Source of the DNA: UBA4735 sp036569845
Lineage (GTDB): Bacteria; Chloroflexota; Limnocylindria; P2-11E
NCBI GenBank assembly: GCA_036569845.1
Contig: DATCPY010000104.1
Location: forward strand, 1 to 5,470
Reading direction: 5' to 3'
Length of the DNA: 5,470 bases
Below are positions 5,070-5,470 of this stretch, piece after piece. Positions within the stretch are counted from its first letter, which is position 1. The number at the start of each line of letters is the position of its first letter. The notes under the pieces were generated by a model. It saw nothing but the letters and a program-made list of their open reading frames with translations. It made no database searches and was not told where the DNA came from. A program made the translations under genes and the position numbers.

Positions 5070-5470
5070 GGGTCGCGTATCAGGGCCTCGCCGGCGCGTA
5101 CTCCGAAGCGGCCACCGTCGCGCTCTTCCCGCAGGACACCCCGGTCCCATCGCGCACCTTCGGCGACGTGTTCGCGGCGCTCGAGTCGAGCGCCGTCGGC
5201 GCGGCGGTCGTGCCGGTCGAGAACACCCACGTCGGGTCGGTCGTGGACGTCTACGACCTCCTGCGCGGTCACTCGGGATTGCAGGTCATCGCCGAAGCGA
5301 TCGTTCGCGTGCGTCACTGCCTGCTCGCCCGGCCAGGCGCGACGCTCGATGGGATCAAGAGCGCGCGCTCCCACCCGCAGGCGCTCGCGCAGGTCGACGA
5401 CTTCCTGCGGGCGCACAGCATCGAGCCTGTGGTCGCCTACGACACCGCGGGCGCGGCAGCGGAGGTCGCC
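5066..5470 (+). CDS. pheA: Prephenate dehydratase, N-terminal 135 residues (3' end outside window)
   Basis: The reading frame runs from ATG 5066 to the window edge without a stop and gives the start of a stand-alone prephenate dehydratase, which converts prephenate to phenylpyruvate in phenylalanine synthesis. The evidence is VAYQGLAGAYSEAA at 3-16 (family 'YQG..GAYSE'), VPVENTHVGSVVD at 49-61 (family 'PIENS..G.V', with Thr54 where Ser is usual), SHPQALAQ at 102-109, and YDTAGAA at 125-131. The TFRF catalytic motif and a C-terminal ACT regulatory domain would lie beyond the edge and cannot be judged. There is no fused chorismate mutase domain before it, unlike the E. coli P-protein, because the catalytic domain begins at residue 2. 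The start overlaps the ilvE stop (ATGA), indicating translational coupling, and no clear Shine-Dalgarno is seen. Confidence 0.95.
   Translation, partial: MRVAYQGLAGAYSEAATVALFPQDTPVPSRTFGDVFAALESSAVGAAVVPVENTHVGSVVDVYDLLRGHSGLQVIAEAIVRVRHCLLARPGATLDGIKSARSHPQALAQVDDFLRAHSIEPVVAYDTAGAAAEVA

Noticed and set aside
4017..5150. A 377-codon minus-strand open frame opposite ilvE
   Set aside because: It is antisense to a gene with clear family motifs, has an Arg/Gly/Asp-rich composition without recognisable domains, and runs across three real genes.

Overview
This is a gene-dense, very GC-rich bacterial window (roughly 70% GC by eye). Third codon positions are almost all G or C, GTG starts are frequent, and there is almost no intergenic DNA. 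These traits, plus Shine-Dalgarno-poor starts preceded by a TANNNT-type box, would suit a high-GC Chloroflexota (for example a Limnocylindria-like or uncultured soil/freshwater lineage) or an actinobacterium. No marker gene settles the phylum, so the assignment is tentative. I see no RNA gene, insertion sequence, CRISPR array or phage gene, and no gene-free stretch longer than about 35 bases.

Layout. (1) Bases 1-129, + strand: the last 42 codons of an unrecognised gene. It converges on the next gene with only 3 bases between the two stop codons. (2) Bases 133-2449, - strand: a three-gene operon read right to left. It encodes a small four-helix membrane protein, a fold-type I (class V) PLP enzyme related to cysteine desulfurases and aminotransferases but without their catalytic cysteine, and a short-chain dehydrogenase/reductase. 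The genes are joined by two 4-base stop/start overlaps (ATGA and GTGA). (3) Bases 2450-2483: a 34-base divergent promoter region. (4) Bases 2484-4102, + strand: a two-gene ABC-2 type exporter (NatA-like ATPase plus a six-helix permease), again with an ATGA overlap. (5) Bases 4119-5470, + strand: a branched-chain amino-acid aminotransferase (ilvE) whose stop overlaps the start of prephenate dehydratase (pheA), which runs off the right edge.

How they may work together. ilvE and pheA are conventional amino-acid biosynthesis genes. PheA makes phenylpyruvate, and an IlvE-type enzyme could transaminate it as well as the branched-chain keto acids. The minus-strand operon pairs a PLP enzyme with a reductase, as if an amino compound were converted to a carbonyl product and then reduced, but the substrate cannot be read from the sequence. 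The ABC exporter has no visible substrate clue. The most interesting non-coding observation is that the two clearest transcription-unit starts (the membrane protein at 2449 and ilvE at 4119) share the hexamer TAGCCT exactly six bases before the start codon and have no Shine-Dalgarno. That is the layout expected of leaderless promoters. I did not find a convincing new biological system here; the window is mostly ordinary chromosome.
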